Positions 47,248 through 55,533 of a stretch of 64,000 nucleotides of DNA are shown here, piece after piece. The translations under genes were made by a program, and so were the position numbers. This DNA is from Streptomyces canus (GTDB taxonomy: Bacteria > Actinomycetota > Actinomycetes > Streptomycetales > Streptomycetaceae). The stretch covers positions 613,454 to 677,453 of the forward strand of contig NZ_KQ948659.1 of the NCBI RefSeq assembly GCF_001514145.1. Direction: 5' to 3'. Numbering within the stretch: the stretch's first letter is position 1; every line of letters starts with the position of its first letter. A model generated the notes under the pieces. That model saw only the letters and a list, made by a program, of their open reading frames with translations, was not told the origin of the DNA and did not search any database.

Positions 47248-47260
47248 ACGGGTAACCCGT
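47248..47260. promoter_or_regulatory. Hyphenated palindrome in the 47.1-47.3 kb intergenic region
   Basis: ACGGGT-A-ACCCGT is perfect. It lies 138 bases upstream of the small gene start at 47110 (minus strand) and past the 3' end of the DUF3099 gene, so it could be an operator for the former. A hairpin-like GACGCCG...CGGCGTC pair at about 47169-47201 lies between them. Confidence 0.4.
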
Positions 47261-47313
47261 CGTACGGCACTGGAACAACATGATTGATCTGAGCTTTCCT
47301 TGAGCTTGGTGCT

Positions 47314-47712
47314 TCAGGTCCGCTCGCGGGGTTCGCCGCGCGCACCCGACGCGGCCCCGCCCGCACCAGCTTCCGGCACGGGTTCCGCGAAGTCGTCCTC
47401 GGCTCGCGGCGGCATGATCGTCGGCGGCGTGGGAGCGGTCACGAAGGTCGACGGCAATGAGGGCGCGTTCTCCCGCCCCGCGTTCGCGATGACGACGGCG
47501 ATATAGGGCAGAACCGCCCCGAGCACCAGCGCGACGATCGCGACGTGGCGTTCGACGTTCCAGAGCGTGGCCGCGAGCACCACGGAAATCGTACGGACCG
47601 TCATCGAGATGACGTACCGGCGCTGACGTCCGCGCACGTCCTCCTGGAGGCTCGTCCTGGCTCCGGTGATCCGGAACACCTGGGCGCTGCCGCCGCCATG
47701 TTGCTTCCGCAT
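47314..47712 (-). CDS. DUF3099 membrane protein
   Basis: 132 residues. The block VFRITGARTSLQEDVRGRQRRYVISMTVRT followed by two hydrophobic segments (about 38-58 and 61-80) is the DUF3099 pattern. The C-terminal 50 residues are Pro/Ala-rich and likely disordered. ATG at 47712 with GGTGGA upstream. Function unknown; widespread in actinobacteria. Confidence 0.85.
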   Translation of the reverse strand: MRKQHGGGSAQVFRITGARTSLQEDVRGRQRRYVISMTVRTISVVLAATLWNVERHVAIVALVLGAVLPYIAVVIANAGRENAPSLPSTFVTAPTPPTIMPPRAEDDFAEPVPEAGAGGAASGARGEPRERT

Positions 47713-47959
47713 CACATTCCACCATCCGCCCGCATCGGACTCTCCCCGTTCCCCGCATCCGCTCCGTACCCGGTGGAGGTACCGGGCCCGGACAGCTCCC
47801 ACGTTACGCCGCGTCTGCGCCGCCTACGAGACCGGGGCACCTCCCGCCTGGGCGAACGGTCTCGCTCCCGGCACGTACGGCCGCACCCGGCATGCGGCGT
47901 AGCCCGAACGGATCGACACTGACCGTAGTGCTCACGTCGAGCCGTACGAGGAGGCAGCC

Positions 47960-48241
47960 ATGGGCTGGTTGTGGGCGATCATCGTGGGATTCGTGCTGGG
48001 CCTGATCGCCAAGGCCATCATCCCCGGGAAACAGCACAGTCCCCTCTGGCTGACCACCATCTTCGGCATGCTCGGCGCCGTCGCCGGCAATGCCATGGCG
48101 CGCGGGTTCGGCGTGGACGAGACCCCCGGCATCGACTGGAGCCGCCACGTCTTCCAGCTCATCGCCGCGATCATCATCGTCGGCTTCGGCGACATGCTCT
48201 ACATGGCGACGCTGGGCAAGAGGAAACACCACCGGACCTGA
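47960..48241 (+). CDS. GlsB/YeaQ/YmgE family small stress membrane protein
   Basis: 93 residues, three hydrophobic segments. GFVLGLIAKAIIPGKQ and TTIFGMLGAVAGNAM are the family signature; the C-terminus is basic (KRKHHRT). Members are associated with envelope stress and Asp23/Gls24 genes elsewhere. This copy stands alone, 25 kb from the Asp23 cluster. ATG with GAGG nine bases upstream. Confidence 0.88.
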   Translation: MGWLWAIIVGFVLGLIAKAIIPGKQHSPLWLTTIFGMLGAVAGNAMARGFGVDETPGIDWSRHVFQLIAAIIIVGFGDMLYMATLGKRKHHRT

Positions 48242-48253
48242 GAGCCGTACGAC

Positions 48254-48289
48254 GAAGGGGGCGCCCTCCACCGGGAGAGGCGCCCCTTC
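48254..48289. terminator. Bidirectional hairpin between glsB-like gene and tyrS
   Basis: Arms 48254-48268 and 48275-48289 pair with one bulged base on each side (GGGGCGCC type core). It separates two convergent genes and can serve both. Confidence 0.75.
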
Positions 48290-48304
48290 TGCTGTGCTCA
48301 GGAC

Positions 48305-49573
48305 CTAGGCCGAGGTGACCTCGACCGCGGCCAGGTTCTTCTTGCCCCGGCGCAGCACCAGCCAGCGACCGTGGAGCAGGTCCTCCTTGGCGGCCACCGC
48401 GTCCTCGGCCGAGACCTTGACGTTGTTCACGTAGGCCCCGCCCTCCTTCACCGTCCGCCGCGCGGCCGACTTGCTGGCCACGAGTCCCACCTCGGCGAAC
48501 AGATCCACGACGGCACCGAGCTCGGCGACCCGGATGTGCGGTACCTCCGAGAGCGCCGCGGTCAGCGTCTTCTCGTCCAGCTCCGCCAGCTCGCCCTGCC
48601 CGAAGAGGGCACGGCTCGCGGCGATCACGGCGGCCGTCTGGTCGGCACCGTGCACCAGCGTCGTCAGCTCCTCCGCCAGCGCCCGCTGCGCGGCCCGGGC
48701 CTGCGGACGCTCCTCGGTCTGCTTCTCCAGCTCCTCGAGCTCCTCACGGGACCTGAAGGACAGGATGCGCAGGTACGTCGAGATGTCCCGGTCGTCCACG
48801 TTCAGCCAGAACTGGTAGAACGCGTACGGCGTCGTCATCTCCGGGTCGAGCCAGACGGCGCCGCCCTCGGTCTTGCCGAACTTGGTGCCGTCCGCCTTGA
48901 CCATCAGCGGCGTCGCGAGACAGTGCGCCTCGGCCTCGGGCTCCAGCTTGTGGATCAGATCGAGCCCCGCCGTGAGGTTGCCCCACTGGTCGCTGCCGCC
49001 CTGCTGCAGCGTGCAGCCGTACCGCCGGTACAGCTCCAGGAAGTCCATGCCCTGGAGCAGCTGGTAGCTGAACTCCGTGTAGCTGATGCCCTCCTGGGAC
49101 TCCAGCCGGCGCGCGACCGAGTCCTTGGTGAGCATCTTGTTGACACGGAAGTGCTTACCGATGTCCCGGAGGAACTCGATGGCCGACATCCCTGCCGTCC
49201 AGTCCAGGTTGTTCACCATGACCGCGGCGTTCTCGCCCTCGAAGGACAGGAACGGCTCGATCTGCGCGCGCAGCCGGGACACCCAGTTCGCGACCGTCTC
49301 CGGGTCGTTCAGCGTGCGCTCGGCCGTGGGGCGGGGGTCGCCGATCTGACCGGTCGCCCCGCCCACCAGCGCCAGCGGGCGCAGGCCCGCCTGCTGGAGC
49401 CGGCGCATGGTGAGGACCTGCACCAGGTGACCGACGTGCAGGCTGGCCGCCGTGGGGTCGAAGCCGCAATAGAACGTGACGGGACCGTCCGCGAGCGCCT
49501 TGCGCAAAGCGTCCTCGTCAGTGGACAGGGCCCACAGGCCCCGCCACTTCAGCTCGTCGACGATGTCCGTCAC
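48305..49573 (-). CDS. tyrS: Tyrosyl-tRNA synthetase
   Basis: 422 residues, class Ic synthetase that charges tRNA-Tyr. The HIGH-type motif is HVGH (46-49), the KMSKS-type motif is KFGKT (231-235), and the tyrosine/tRNA segment QQGGSDQWGN is at 190-199. A C-terminal S4 domain covers about 350-415 (ASKSAARRTVKEGGAYVNN). GTG start at 49573. No T-box leader is visible in the 57-base gap to the upstream gene's stop. Confidence 0.97.
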   Translation of the reverse strand: MTDIVDELKWRGLWALSTDEDALRKALADGPVTFYCGFDPTAASLHVGHLVQVLTMRRLQQAGLRPLALVGGATGQIGDPRPTAERTLNDPETVANWVSRLRAQIEPFLSFEGENAAVMVNNLDWTAGMSAIEFLRDIGKHFRVNKMLTKDSVARRLESQEGISYTEFSYQLLQGMDFLELYRRYGCTLQQGGSDQWGNLTAGLDLIHKLEPEAEAHCLATPLMVKADGTKFGKTEGGAVWLDPEMTTPYAFYQFWLNVDDRDISTYLRILSFRSREELEELEKQTEERPQARAAQRALAEELTTLVHGADQTAAVIAASRALFGQGELAELDEKTLTAALSEVPHIRVAELGAVVDLFAEVGLVASKSAARRTVKEGGAYVNNVKVSAEDAVAAKEDLLHGRWLVLRRGKKNLAAVEVTSA

Positions 49574-49630
49574 GGTTCTCGTATCTCCTCGAAAGGTCCT
49601 CGGGCAGTCGAGTGACTACCGGCTACGAGG

Positions 49631-51025
49631 TTATACGCCCTGACTGACAGAACTCATATTGAAATCCGGCACCCGCAGCGCCGGCATCGCGGCCCTGGTG
49701 AAGTAGTCGCTCCACTCCCTCGGCAGGGTCTTCTCCGTCCGTCCCGCCTCCGTCGTCCGCCCCAGCAGGCCGACCGGCGACTCGTTGAATCGGAAGTTGT
49801 TGACCTCGCCGGTCACCTCGCCGTTCTCGACGAGGTACACGCCGTCCCGGGTCAGCCCGGTGAGCAGCAGGGTGGCCGGGTCGACCTCGCGGATGTACCA
49901 GAGGCAGGTCAGCAGCAGCCCGCGTGTGGTGTTCGCGACCATCTCCTCCAGCGACACGTCCGAGCCTCCGTCGAGGACGAGGCTGCCGGCCGCCGGGGCG
50001 ACGGGCAGCCCGGTCAGGCCCGCGCTGTGCCGGGTCGTCATCAGATGCGCCAGCTCACCCTGCCGGATCCAGTCGGTGGCGGCGACCGGCAGACCGTTGT
50101 CGAACACCGACTGATCGCCCCCGGAGGAGTGCGCGACCACGAAGGGCGCGGATTCCAGGCCCGGCTCGTTCGGGTCGCTGCGCAGGGTCAGCGGCAGCTC
50201 GGTCAGCCTCTCGCCGACCCGGGTGCCGCCGCCCGGCTTGGAGAACACCGTCCGTCCCTCGGCCGCGTCCCGGCCCGACGCCGACCACAACTGGTAGATC
50301 AGCAGGTCGGCGACCGCGGTCGGCGGCAGCAGCGTCTCGTACCGCCCGGCGGGCAGCTGGTGGCGCCGCTCGGCCCATCCCAGGCGTACGGCGAGCTCGG
50401 CGTCCAGCGCCCCCGGGTCGACGTCCTTGAAGTCCCGGGTGGAGCGTCCGGCCCAGGCCGAGCGGGTCCGGTCCGGCGACTTGGCGTTGAGCTCCAGCGT
50501 GCCGTTGGGCTGGTCGTGGCGCAGCCGCAGTCCTGTGGACGTGCCCACATAGGTGGACACGAGTTCGTGGTTGGCGAAGCCGTACAGCTCGCGGCCGCCC
50601 GCACGCGCGCGTGCGAAGGACTCACCGAGCGCCGGCGCGAAATCGGCGAAGACGGCCGAGGAGGTCTCGGCGGGCGCGTCCGTGAAGTCCGGGGACTCCG
50701 GTACGCCCGTGACCAGCGGCTGGGCGTCCTCCGCGGGCGCGGCACCGCGCGCGGCGGCCTCCGCGGCCCGCACCAGGGGCTCCAGCTCGTCCGCGGTCAC
50801 CGCGGACCGGGAGACCACGCCGGAGGCGGTGCCTTCCTTGCCGTCGACGGTCGCGACGACCGTGAGCGTGCGCCCGCGCGTGACGCCGTTCGTGGTGAGG
50901 GCGTTGCCCGCCCAGCGCAGGTTGGCGGTCGACTGCTCGTCGGCGATCACGACACAGCCGTCGGCCTGGGACAGCGCGAGGGCCCGCTCGACGATTTCGT
51001 GCGGCTTGTTGGTGCGGGCGCTCAT
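49631..51025 (-). CDS. pmbA: TldE/PmbA-type subunit of the TldD/E metalloprotease
   Basis: 464 residues of the PmbA/TldD superfamily without the HExxxH zinc motif, which marks it as the non-catalytic TldE-like partner. Features include the N-terminal SQADGCVVIADEQSTANLRWAGN and C-terminal GLLLTCLWYIREVDPATLLLTGLTRDGVYLVENGEV. The pair forms a complex that degrades unfolded peptides and, in some bacteria, matures RiPPs. The ATG overlaps the tldD stop (ATGA). Confidence 0.92.
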   Translation of the reverse strand: MSARTNKPHEIVERALALSQADGCVVIADEQSTANLRWAGNALTTNGVTRGRTLTVVATVDGKEGTASGVVSRSAVTADELEPLVRAAEAAARGAAPAEDAQPLVTGVPESPDFTDAPAETSSAVFADFAPALGESFARARAGGRELYGFANHELVSTYVGTSTGLRLRHDQPNGTLELNAKSPDRTRSAWAGRSTRDFKDVDPGALDAELAVRLGWAERRHQLPAGRYETLLPPTAVADLLIYQLWSASGRDAAEGRTVFSKPGGGTRVGERLTELPLTLRSDPNEPGLESAPFVVAHSSGGDQSVFDNGLPVAATDWIRQGELAHLMTTRHSAGLTGLPVAPAAGSLVLDGGSDVSLEEMVANTTRGLLLTCLWYIREVDPATLLLTGLTRDGVYLVENGEVTGEVNNFRFNESPVGLLGRTTEAGRTEKTLPREWSDYFTRAAMPALRVPDFNMSSVSQGV

Positions 51026-52545
51026 CGACCGGCCTCCTGCGTGGTGTTCAGAATGTTGACGCCCTTGAAGAGGGCCGACGGGCAGCCGTGCGAGACGGCC
51101 GCGACCTGGCCGGGCTGGGCCTTGCCGCAGTTGAAGGCGCCGCCGAGGACATAGGTCTGCGGGCCGCCCACCGCGGCCATCGAGCCCCAGAAGTCGGTGG
51201 TGGTCGCCTGGTAGGCGACGTCCCGCAGCTGCCCGGTGATCCGCCCGTTCTCGATCCTGAAGAACCGCTGGCCGGTGAACTGGAAGTTGTAGCGCTGCAT
51301 GTCGATCGACCAGGACCGGTCCCCGACGACGTAGATGCCGCGGTCCACGCTCCCGATGAGGTCCTCGGTCGACATCCCGGCCGGGTCGGGCTGGAGCGAC
51401 ACGTTGGCCATGCGCTGCACCGGGACGTGCCCGGGGGAGTCGGCATAGGCGCACCCGTTGGAGCGCTCGAACCCGGTCAGCTTCGCGATCCGCCGGTCCA
51501 GTTGGTAGCCGACGAGGGTGCCGTCCTTCACCAGGTCCCAGGACTGGCCCTCGACGCCCTCGTCGTCGTAGCCGATGGTCGCGAGGCCGTGCTCGGCGGT
51601 GCGGTCACCGGTGACGTTCATCAGCTCGGAGCCGTACCTGAGCTTGCCGAGCTGGTCGAAGGTGGCGAAGGAGGTGCCGGCGTAGGCCGCCTCGTAGCCG
51701 AGCGCGCGGTCCAGCTCGGTGGCGTGGCCGATGGACTCGTGAATGGTCAGCCACAGGTTGGACGGGTCGACGACGAGGTCGTACAGGCCCGCCTCGACGC
51801 TGGGCGCCCGCATCTTCTCGGCGAGCAGCTGCGGGATCTGCTCCAGCTCGCTCTCCCAGTCCCAGCCGGTGCCCGTGAGGTACTCCCAGCCGCGGCCGAC
51901 CGGCGGAGCGATGGTCCGCATCGAGTCGAACTCGCCACTGGACTCGTCGACCGACACCGCGGTCAGCTGCGGGTGCAGCCGGACCCGCTGCTGTGTGGTC
52001 ACGGTGCCGGCGGTGTCGGCGTAGAACTTGTTCTCGTGCACGGTGAGCAGCGAGGCGTCGACGTGGTTGACCCCGTCCGCCGCCAGCAGCCGCGCGCTCC
52101 AGTCGGCGAGCAGCGCCGCCTTCTCCTCGTCGGGCACGGAGAACGGATCGATCTCGTACGACGAGATCCACGTACGGTCGGCGTGCACGGGCTCACCGGC
52201 CAGCTCCACCCGCTCGTCGGACCCGGCCGCGCGGATCACCTGGGCGGAGAGCTTCGCCATGGCCACGGCCTGCGAGGCGACCTTGGCGGCGGCGTCCAGG
52301 GTCAGGTCCACGCCGGACGCGAAGCCCCAGGTGCCGCCGTGAACGACCCGCACCGCGTACCCGAGGTCGGTGGTGTCCGAGGACCCGGACGGCTTGGCGT
52401 CCCTGAGCCGCCAGGACGCGCTGCGCACCCGCTCGAACCGGAAGTCCGCGTGCTCGGCGCCGAGCGCACGCGCGCGTGCCAGCGCGGCATCGGCGAGGGC
52501 ACGTAGGGGAAGCGCTGTGAAGGCTTCGTCGATGGTATGAGGCAC
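51022..52545 (-). CDS. tldD: TldD-type metalloprotease
   Basis: 507 residues. The zinc motif HESIGHATELDRAL (HExxxH with the following Glu) lies near residue 265, with a third ligand expected in the C-terminal region (NCGKAQPGQVAAVSHGC). Works with the downstream TldE-like protein. The GTG at 52545 has AGGAAGAG upstream; an in-frame ATG further up lies in the promoter region and was rejected. No small RiPP precursor gene is visible beside the pair. Confidence 0.93.
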   Translation of the reverse strand: MPHTIDEAFTALPLRALADAALARARALGAEHADFRFERVRSASWRLRDAKPSGSSDTTDLGYAVRVVHGGTWGFASGVDLTLDAAAKVASQAVAMAKLSAQVIRAAGSDERVELAGEPVHADRTWISSYEIDPFSVPDEEKAALLADWSARLLAADGVNHVDASLLTVHENKFYADTAGTVTTQQRVRLHPQLTAVSVDESSGEFDSMRTIAPPVGRGWEYLTGTGWDWESELEQIPQLLAEKMRAPSVEAGLYDLVVDPSNLWLTIHESIGHATELDRALGYEAAYAGTSFATFDQLGKLRYGSELMNVTGDRTAEHGLATIGYDDEGVEGQSWDLVKDGTLVGYQLDRRIAKLTGFERSNGCAYADSPGHVPVQRMANVSLQPDPAGMSTEDLIGSVDRGIYVVGDRSWSIDMQRYNFQFTGQRFFRIENGRITGQLRDVAYQATTTDFWGSMAAVGGPQTYVLGGAFNCGKAQPGQVAAVSHGCPSALFKGVNILNTTQEAGR

Positions 52546-52659
52546 CTGGGTCTCTTCCTGTCGGCATGAGGTGGGCGAGGGGCTGCCCCCGATCATGTCG
52601 CGGCGACCGGTGCGCGGACCACACGTTTGTGACCGCTGCCGGCAACTTTCTGTAGGGAC

Positions 52660-52709
52660 CCGACAGCGAGTCCCGTAAGCCACTGTCGGTGCCCGAATGT
52701 CCCTGACAG
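52660..52709 (+). promoter_or_regulatory. Repeated CCGACAG/CTGTCGG/CTGACAG boxes upstream of fabG
   Basis: CCGACAG (52660-52666), its complement CTGTCGG (52683-52689) and CTGACAG (52703-52709) lie 88-137 bases upstream of the fabG start, followed by a -10-like TAGGTT near 52722. They could be regulator sites for the fatty acid genes or for the divergent tldD gene. Confidence 0.45.
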
Positions 52710-52796
52710 CGACCGGCCCGATAGGTTTTCGGGGAAGCCGCCTGCCATCCACGTGTTCGGGCGGGTGTGTCAGACCCCTATGGAAAGGGTGATCCG

Positions 52797-53501
52797 TTGA
52801 GCCGCTCGGTTCTCGTCACCGGAGGCAACCGGGGCATCGGCCTCGCCATCGCCCGCGCATTCGCCGACGCCGGCGACAAGGTCGCGATCACGTACCGCTC
52901 GGGTGAGCCGCCGGCCGGCTTCCTTGCGGTCAAGTGCGACATCACCGACTCCGAGCAGGTGGAGCAGGCCTACAAGGAGATCGAGGCCGAGCACGGTCCG
53001 GTCGAGGTTCTGATCGCCAACGCCGGCATCACCAAGGACCAGCTCCTGATGCGCATGTCCGAGGAGGACTTCACCTCGGTCGTCGACACCAACCTCACCG
53101 GCACCTTCCGCGTGGTCAAGCGCGCCAACCGCGGCATGCTGCGCGCCAAGAAGGGCCGGGTCGTCCTGATCTCCTCGGTCGTCGGTCTCTACGGCGGCCC
53201 CGGCCAGGCCAACTACGCCGCCTCCAAGGCCGCCCTCGTCGGCTTCGCGCGCTCCCTCGCCCGTGAGCTGGGCTCGCGCAACATCACCTTCAACGTCGTC
53301 GCGCCCGGCTTCGTCGACACCGACATGACCAAGGTGCTCACCGACGAGCAGCGCGAGGGCATCGTGAAGCAGGTGCCGCTCGGTCGTTACGCGCAGCCCG
53401 AGGAGGTCGCCGCGACGGTGCGGTTCCTCGCCTCGGACGACGCCTCGTACATCACTGGAGCCGTCATCCCCGTTGACGGCGGACTGGGAATGGGTCACTG
53501 A
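52797..53501 (+). CDS. fabG: 3-oxoacyl-[acyl-carrier-protein] reductase FabG
   Basis: 234 residues. Cofactor motif TGGNRGIG (8-15), NNAG-equivalent NAGITK, catalytic Ser127, Tyr140 and Lys144 (QANYAASK), and the terminal PVDGG. It reduces beta-ketoacyl-ACP with NADPH in type II fatty acid synthesis. The TTG at 52797 with GGAAAGGG upstream gives MSRSVLVTGG, which I recall as the S. coelicolor FabG start; a GTG ten codons upstream is open but unneeded. Followed five bases later by fabI. Confidence 0.95.
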   Translation: MSRSVLVTGGNRGIGLAIARAFADAGDKVAITYRSGEPPAGFLAVKCDITDSEQVEQAYKEIEAEHGPVEVLIANAGITKDQLLMRMSEEDFTSVVDTNLTGTFRVVKRANRGMLRAKKGRVVLISSVVGLYGGPGQANYAASKAALVGFARSLARELGSRNITFNVVAPGFVDTDMTKVLTDEQREGIVKQVPLGRYAQPEEVAATVRFLASDDASYITGAVIPVDGGLGMGH

Positions 53502-53506
53502 ACACC

Positions 53507-54274
53507 ATGAGCGGAATTCTCGAGGGCAAGCGCGTCCTGATCACCGGTGTGCTGATGGAGTCCTCCATCGCCTTCCACGCCGCCAAGCTGGCCCAGGAGC
53601 AGGGCGCCGAGATCATCCTGACCGCGTTCCCGCGGCCCACGCTGACCGAGCGCATCGCCAAGAAGCTCCCCAAGCCCACCAAGGTCATCGAGCTCGACGT
53701 CACCAACGACGAGCACCTCGGCCGCCTGGCCGACATCGTCGGCGAGGAGCTCGGCGGCCTCGACGGCGTCGTGCACTCCATCGGCTTCGCGCCGCAGGAC
53801 GCACTCGGCGGCAACTTCCTGAACACGCCGTTCGAGTCCGTGGCCACGGCCATGCACGTCTCGGCGTACTCCCTGAAGTCGCTCACCATGGCCTGCCTGC
53901 CCCTCATGCAGAACGGCGGCTCGGTCGTCGGCCTCACCTTCGACGCGCAGTACGCCTGGCCGCAGTACGACTGGATGGGCCCGGCCAAGGCCGCCCTGGA
54001 GGCCACCAGCCGCTACGTCGCGCGCGACCTGGGCAAGCAGAACATCCGCTGCAACCTCATCTCCGCGGGCCCGCTCGCCTCGATGGCCGCCAAGTCCATC
54101 CCGGGCTTCAGCGACCTGGCCGCCGTGTGGGACAACCGCTCCCCGCTGGAGTGGGACCTCAAGGACCCGGAGCCGGCCGGCAAGGGCATCGTGGCCCTGC
54201 TGAGCGACTGGTTCCCGAAGACCACCGGCGAGATCATCCACGTGGACGGCGGCCTGCACGCCATCGGAGCCTGA
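53507..54274 (+). CDS. fabI: Enoyl-[acyl-carrier-protein] reductase FabI/InhA
   Basis: 255 residues. The glycine-rich start GKRVLITGVLMESSIAFHAA, the SIGFAPQDALGGNF segment and the catalytic pair in YDWMGPAKAALE are diagnostic of the NADH-dependent enoyl reductase I family, including mycobacterial InhA. Completes the elongation cycle after FabG. ATG five bases past the fabG stop, so one operon, as in the mycobacterial mabA-inhA pair. Ends before a hairpin terminator. Confidence 0.95.
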   Translation: MSGILEGKRVLITGVLMESSIAFHAAKLAQEQGAEIILTAFPRPTLTERIAKKLPKPTKVIELDVTNDEHLGRLADIVGEELGGLDGVVHSIGFAPQDALGGNFLNTPFESVATAMHVSAYSLKSLTMACLPLMQNGGSVVGLTFDAQYAWPQYDWMGPAKAALEATSRYVARDLGKQNIRCNLISAGPLASMAAKSIPGFSDLAAVWDNRSPLEWDLKDPEPAGKGIVALLSDWFPKTTGEIIHVDGGLHAIGA

Positions 54275-54290
54275 TCTCCTGTACGTCAAC

Positions 54291-54321
54291 GACGCCCCGT
54301 TCCCCCAGGGAGCGGGGCGTC
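54291..54321 (+). terminator. Hairpin terminator after fabG-fabI
   Basis: GACGCCCCGTTCCC pairs with GGGAGCGGGGCGTC (one G-T or A-C discrepancy) around a very short loop, starting 17 bases past the fabI stop. Confidence 0.8.
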
Positions 54322-54427
54322 CCCCGTTCGGCCTACCAGGCCGGGCGCGCACGGCCTGCAACTGGGCACCCTGGATTACGCGTTCACCTCGCGATTCCCT
54401 CCCCAGCACGGCCGAGGAGGTCCCCTT

Positions 54428-54781
54428 GTGCGCCTGTCCCGCTGTCTGGCCTCAGTGACCGCAGCCGTCTGCCTCGTGATCTCCTTGTCGTACGAAGCGA
54501 TGCCGCACGAGCGTGTGCAAGCGCCCGGAGCCGCGGCTTCGGAGCTGTTCGGCGCCTCCTGCCGCAGCAGGATCACCGGCTCCCGGGTGACCACCTACTG
54601 CCACAACCCCTATCCGCGCACCGACGGCGTCCGCCTGCACATCGAGTGCGACCGCTGGTGGGACCTCGACAGCGACGGCGCCGAGGTCCAGGCCGGGCCC
54701 GCGCAGACCGTGCGGCTGACCGGGCGGTGCTGGAAAGAGGTCCGCTCGGTGTGGGTCAGCCACCGGAAGCTGGCGCGCTGA
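54428..54781 (+). CDS. Small secreted protein of unknown function
   Basis: 117 residues with a signal peptide (RLSRCLASVTAAVCLVISL, cleavage probably before residue 40). The mature part has four Cys (about 46, 58, 74 and 101), enough for two disulphides, and a beta-rich pattern GVRLHIECDRWWDLDSDG. No family recognised. GTG start with GGAGG upstream. Its 3' end overlaps the convergent FadR-type gene by 26 bases. Confidence 0.7.
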   Translation: MRLSRCLASVTAAVCLVISLSYEAMPHERVQAPGAAASELFGASCRSRITGSRVTTYCHNPYPRTDGVRLHIECDRWWDLDSDGAEVQAGPAQTVRLTGRCWKEVRSVWVSHRKLAR

Positions 54782-55451
54782 ACCGTCCCGGACGGCACAG
54801 GAAGGGGTAACCGGCCGCCTCCTCGGCGGCCGCCGCCGCGTCGCCCGCGCGGATCGCGTCGACGAGCGGGGCGTGGTCCATGTACGTCTCCGGTGTCAGC
54901 TCCTCGCCGACGTCCTCACGCAGCCAGTCCCGCAGCACCTCGCCGAGGTCCGCGTACATCTCGGTCATCACGTCGTTGTGGGAGGCGGCCACCACGGCCA
55001 GGTGAAAGGTGGAGTCCGCGGTCACGAAGGCCTCCGCGTCGCCCGACTCCCAGGCCTGATCGCGCCGGACGAGAAGCGCGTCGAGCTGCTTGAGGTCCTT
55101 CTCGGTGCGCCGCTCGGCGGCCAGCCGCGCCGCGGACGACTCCAGGGTGGAACGCAGCTCGGCGATGTGCCGGGGGTCCGCGTCGGCGAACCGGCGGTGC
55201 ATCACGCCGGCCAGCTCACTGGTCGCCACGACGTACGTCCCCGAGCCCTGACGGATGTCCAACAGGCCGTTGTGGGCGAGCGCGCGGACCGCCTCGCGGA
55301 CGGTGTTGCGGGCGACCCCCAGCTGCTCGACCAGTTCGGGTTCCGTCGGGATCCGGGAGCCGACCGGCCATTCGCCCGAGGTGATCTGGTTGCGCAGCGC
55401 GGCGATGACCTGCTCGGACAGCGCCGAGCGGCGGGGATGGCTCAGGGGCAT
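54756..55451 (-). CDS. GntR-family (FadR/FCD subfamily) transcriptional regulator
   Basis: 231 residues. N-terminal winged helix (LSEQVIAALRNQITSGEWPVGSRIPTEPELVEQLGVARNTVREAVRAL), then an all-helical FCD ligand-binding domain (about 85-220) with metal-site candidates in DSTFHLAVVAASHN. ATG at 55451 with AAGG upstream. Divergent from an MFS exporter across an 82-base gap that carries ATCAT/ATGAT repeats, so it very probably represses that transporter and itself. Confidence 0.92.
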   Translation of the reverse strand: MPLSHPRRSALSEQVIAALRNQITSGEWPVGSRIPTEPELVEQLGVARNTVREAVRALAHNGLLDIRQGSGTYVVATSELAGVMHRRFADADPRHIAELRSTLESSAARLAAERRTEKDLKQLDALLVRRDQAWESGDAEAFVTADSTFHLAVVAASHNDVMTEMYADLGEVLRDWLREDVGEELTPETYMDHAPLVDAIRAGDAAAAAEEAAGYPFLCRPGRFSAPASGG

Positions 55452-55505
55452 GGCACACCTTCGCACGGGCGGGACGAACGAGGACGCCCCGGGGATGGAC
55501 AACCA

Positions 55506-55526
55506 ATCATCCTATGATTCTATGAT
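55506..55526. promoter_or_regulatory. ATCAT/ATGAT operator repeats in the gntR-MFS divergent promoter
   Basis: Three half-sites spaced exactly eight bases: ATCAT (55506-55510), ATGAT (55514-55518) and ATGAT (55522-55526). The first two form a perfect 13-bp hyphenated palindrome typical of GntR/FadR operators. TATGAT sequences within it also match -10 elements, so binding would block transcription of the MFS gene. Confidence 0.72.
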
Positions 55527-55533
55527 GGGCGGC

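Noticed and set aside
49574..49630. T-box or other leader upstream of tyrS
   Set aside because: Only 57 bases separate it from the preceding stop and no specifier stem or T-box sequence is present.
49631..52545. TldD/PmbA pair as a RiPP biosynthetic cluster
   Set aside because: No precursor peptide, cyclase or transporter gene is adjacent. The pair is common as housekeeping proteolysis genes.
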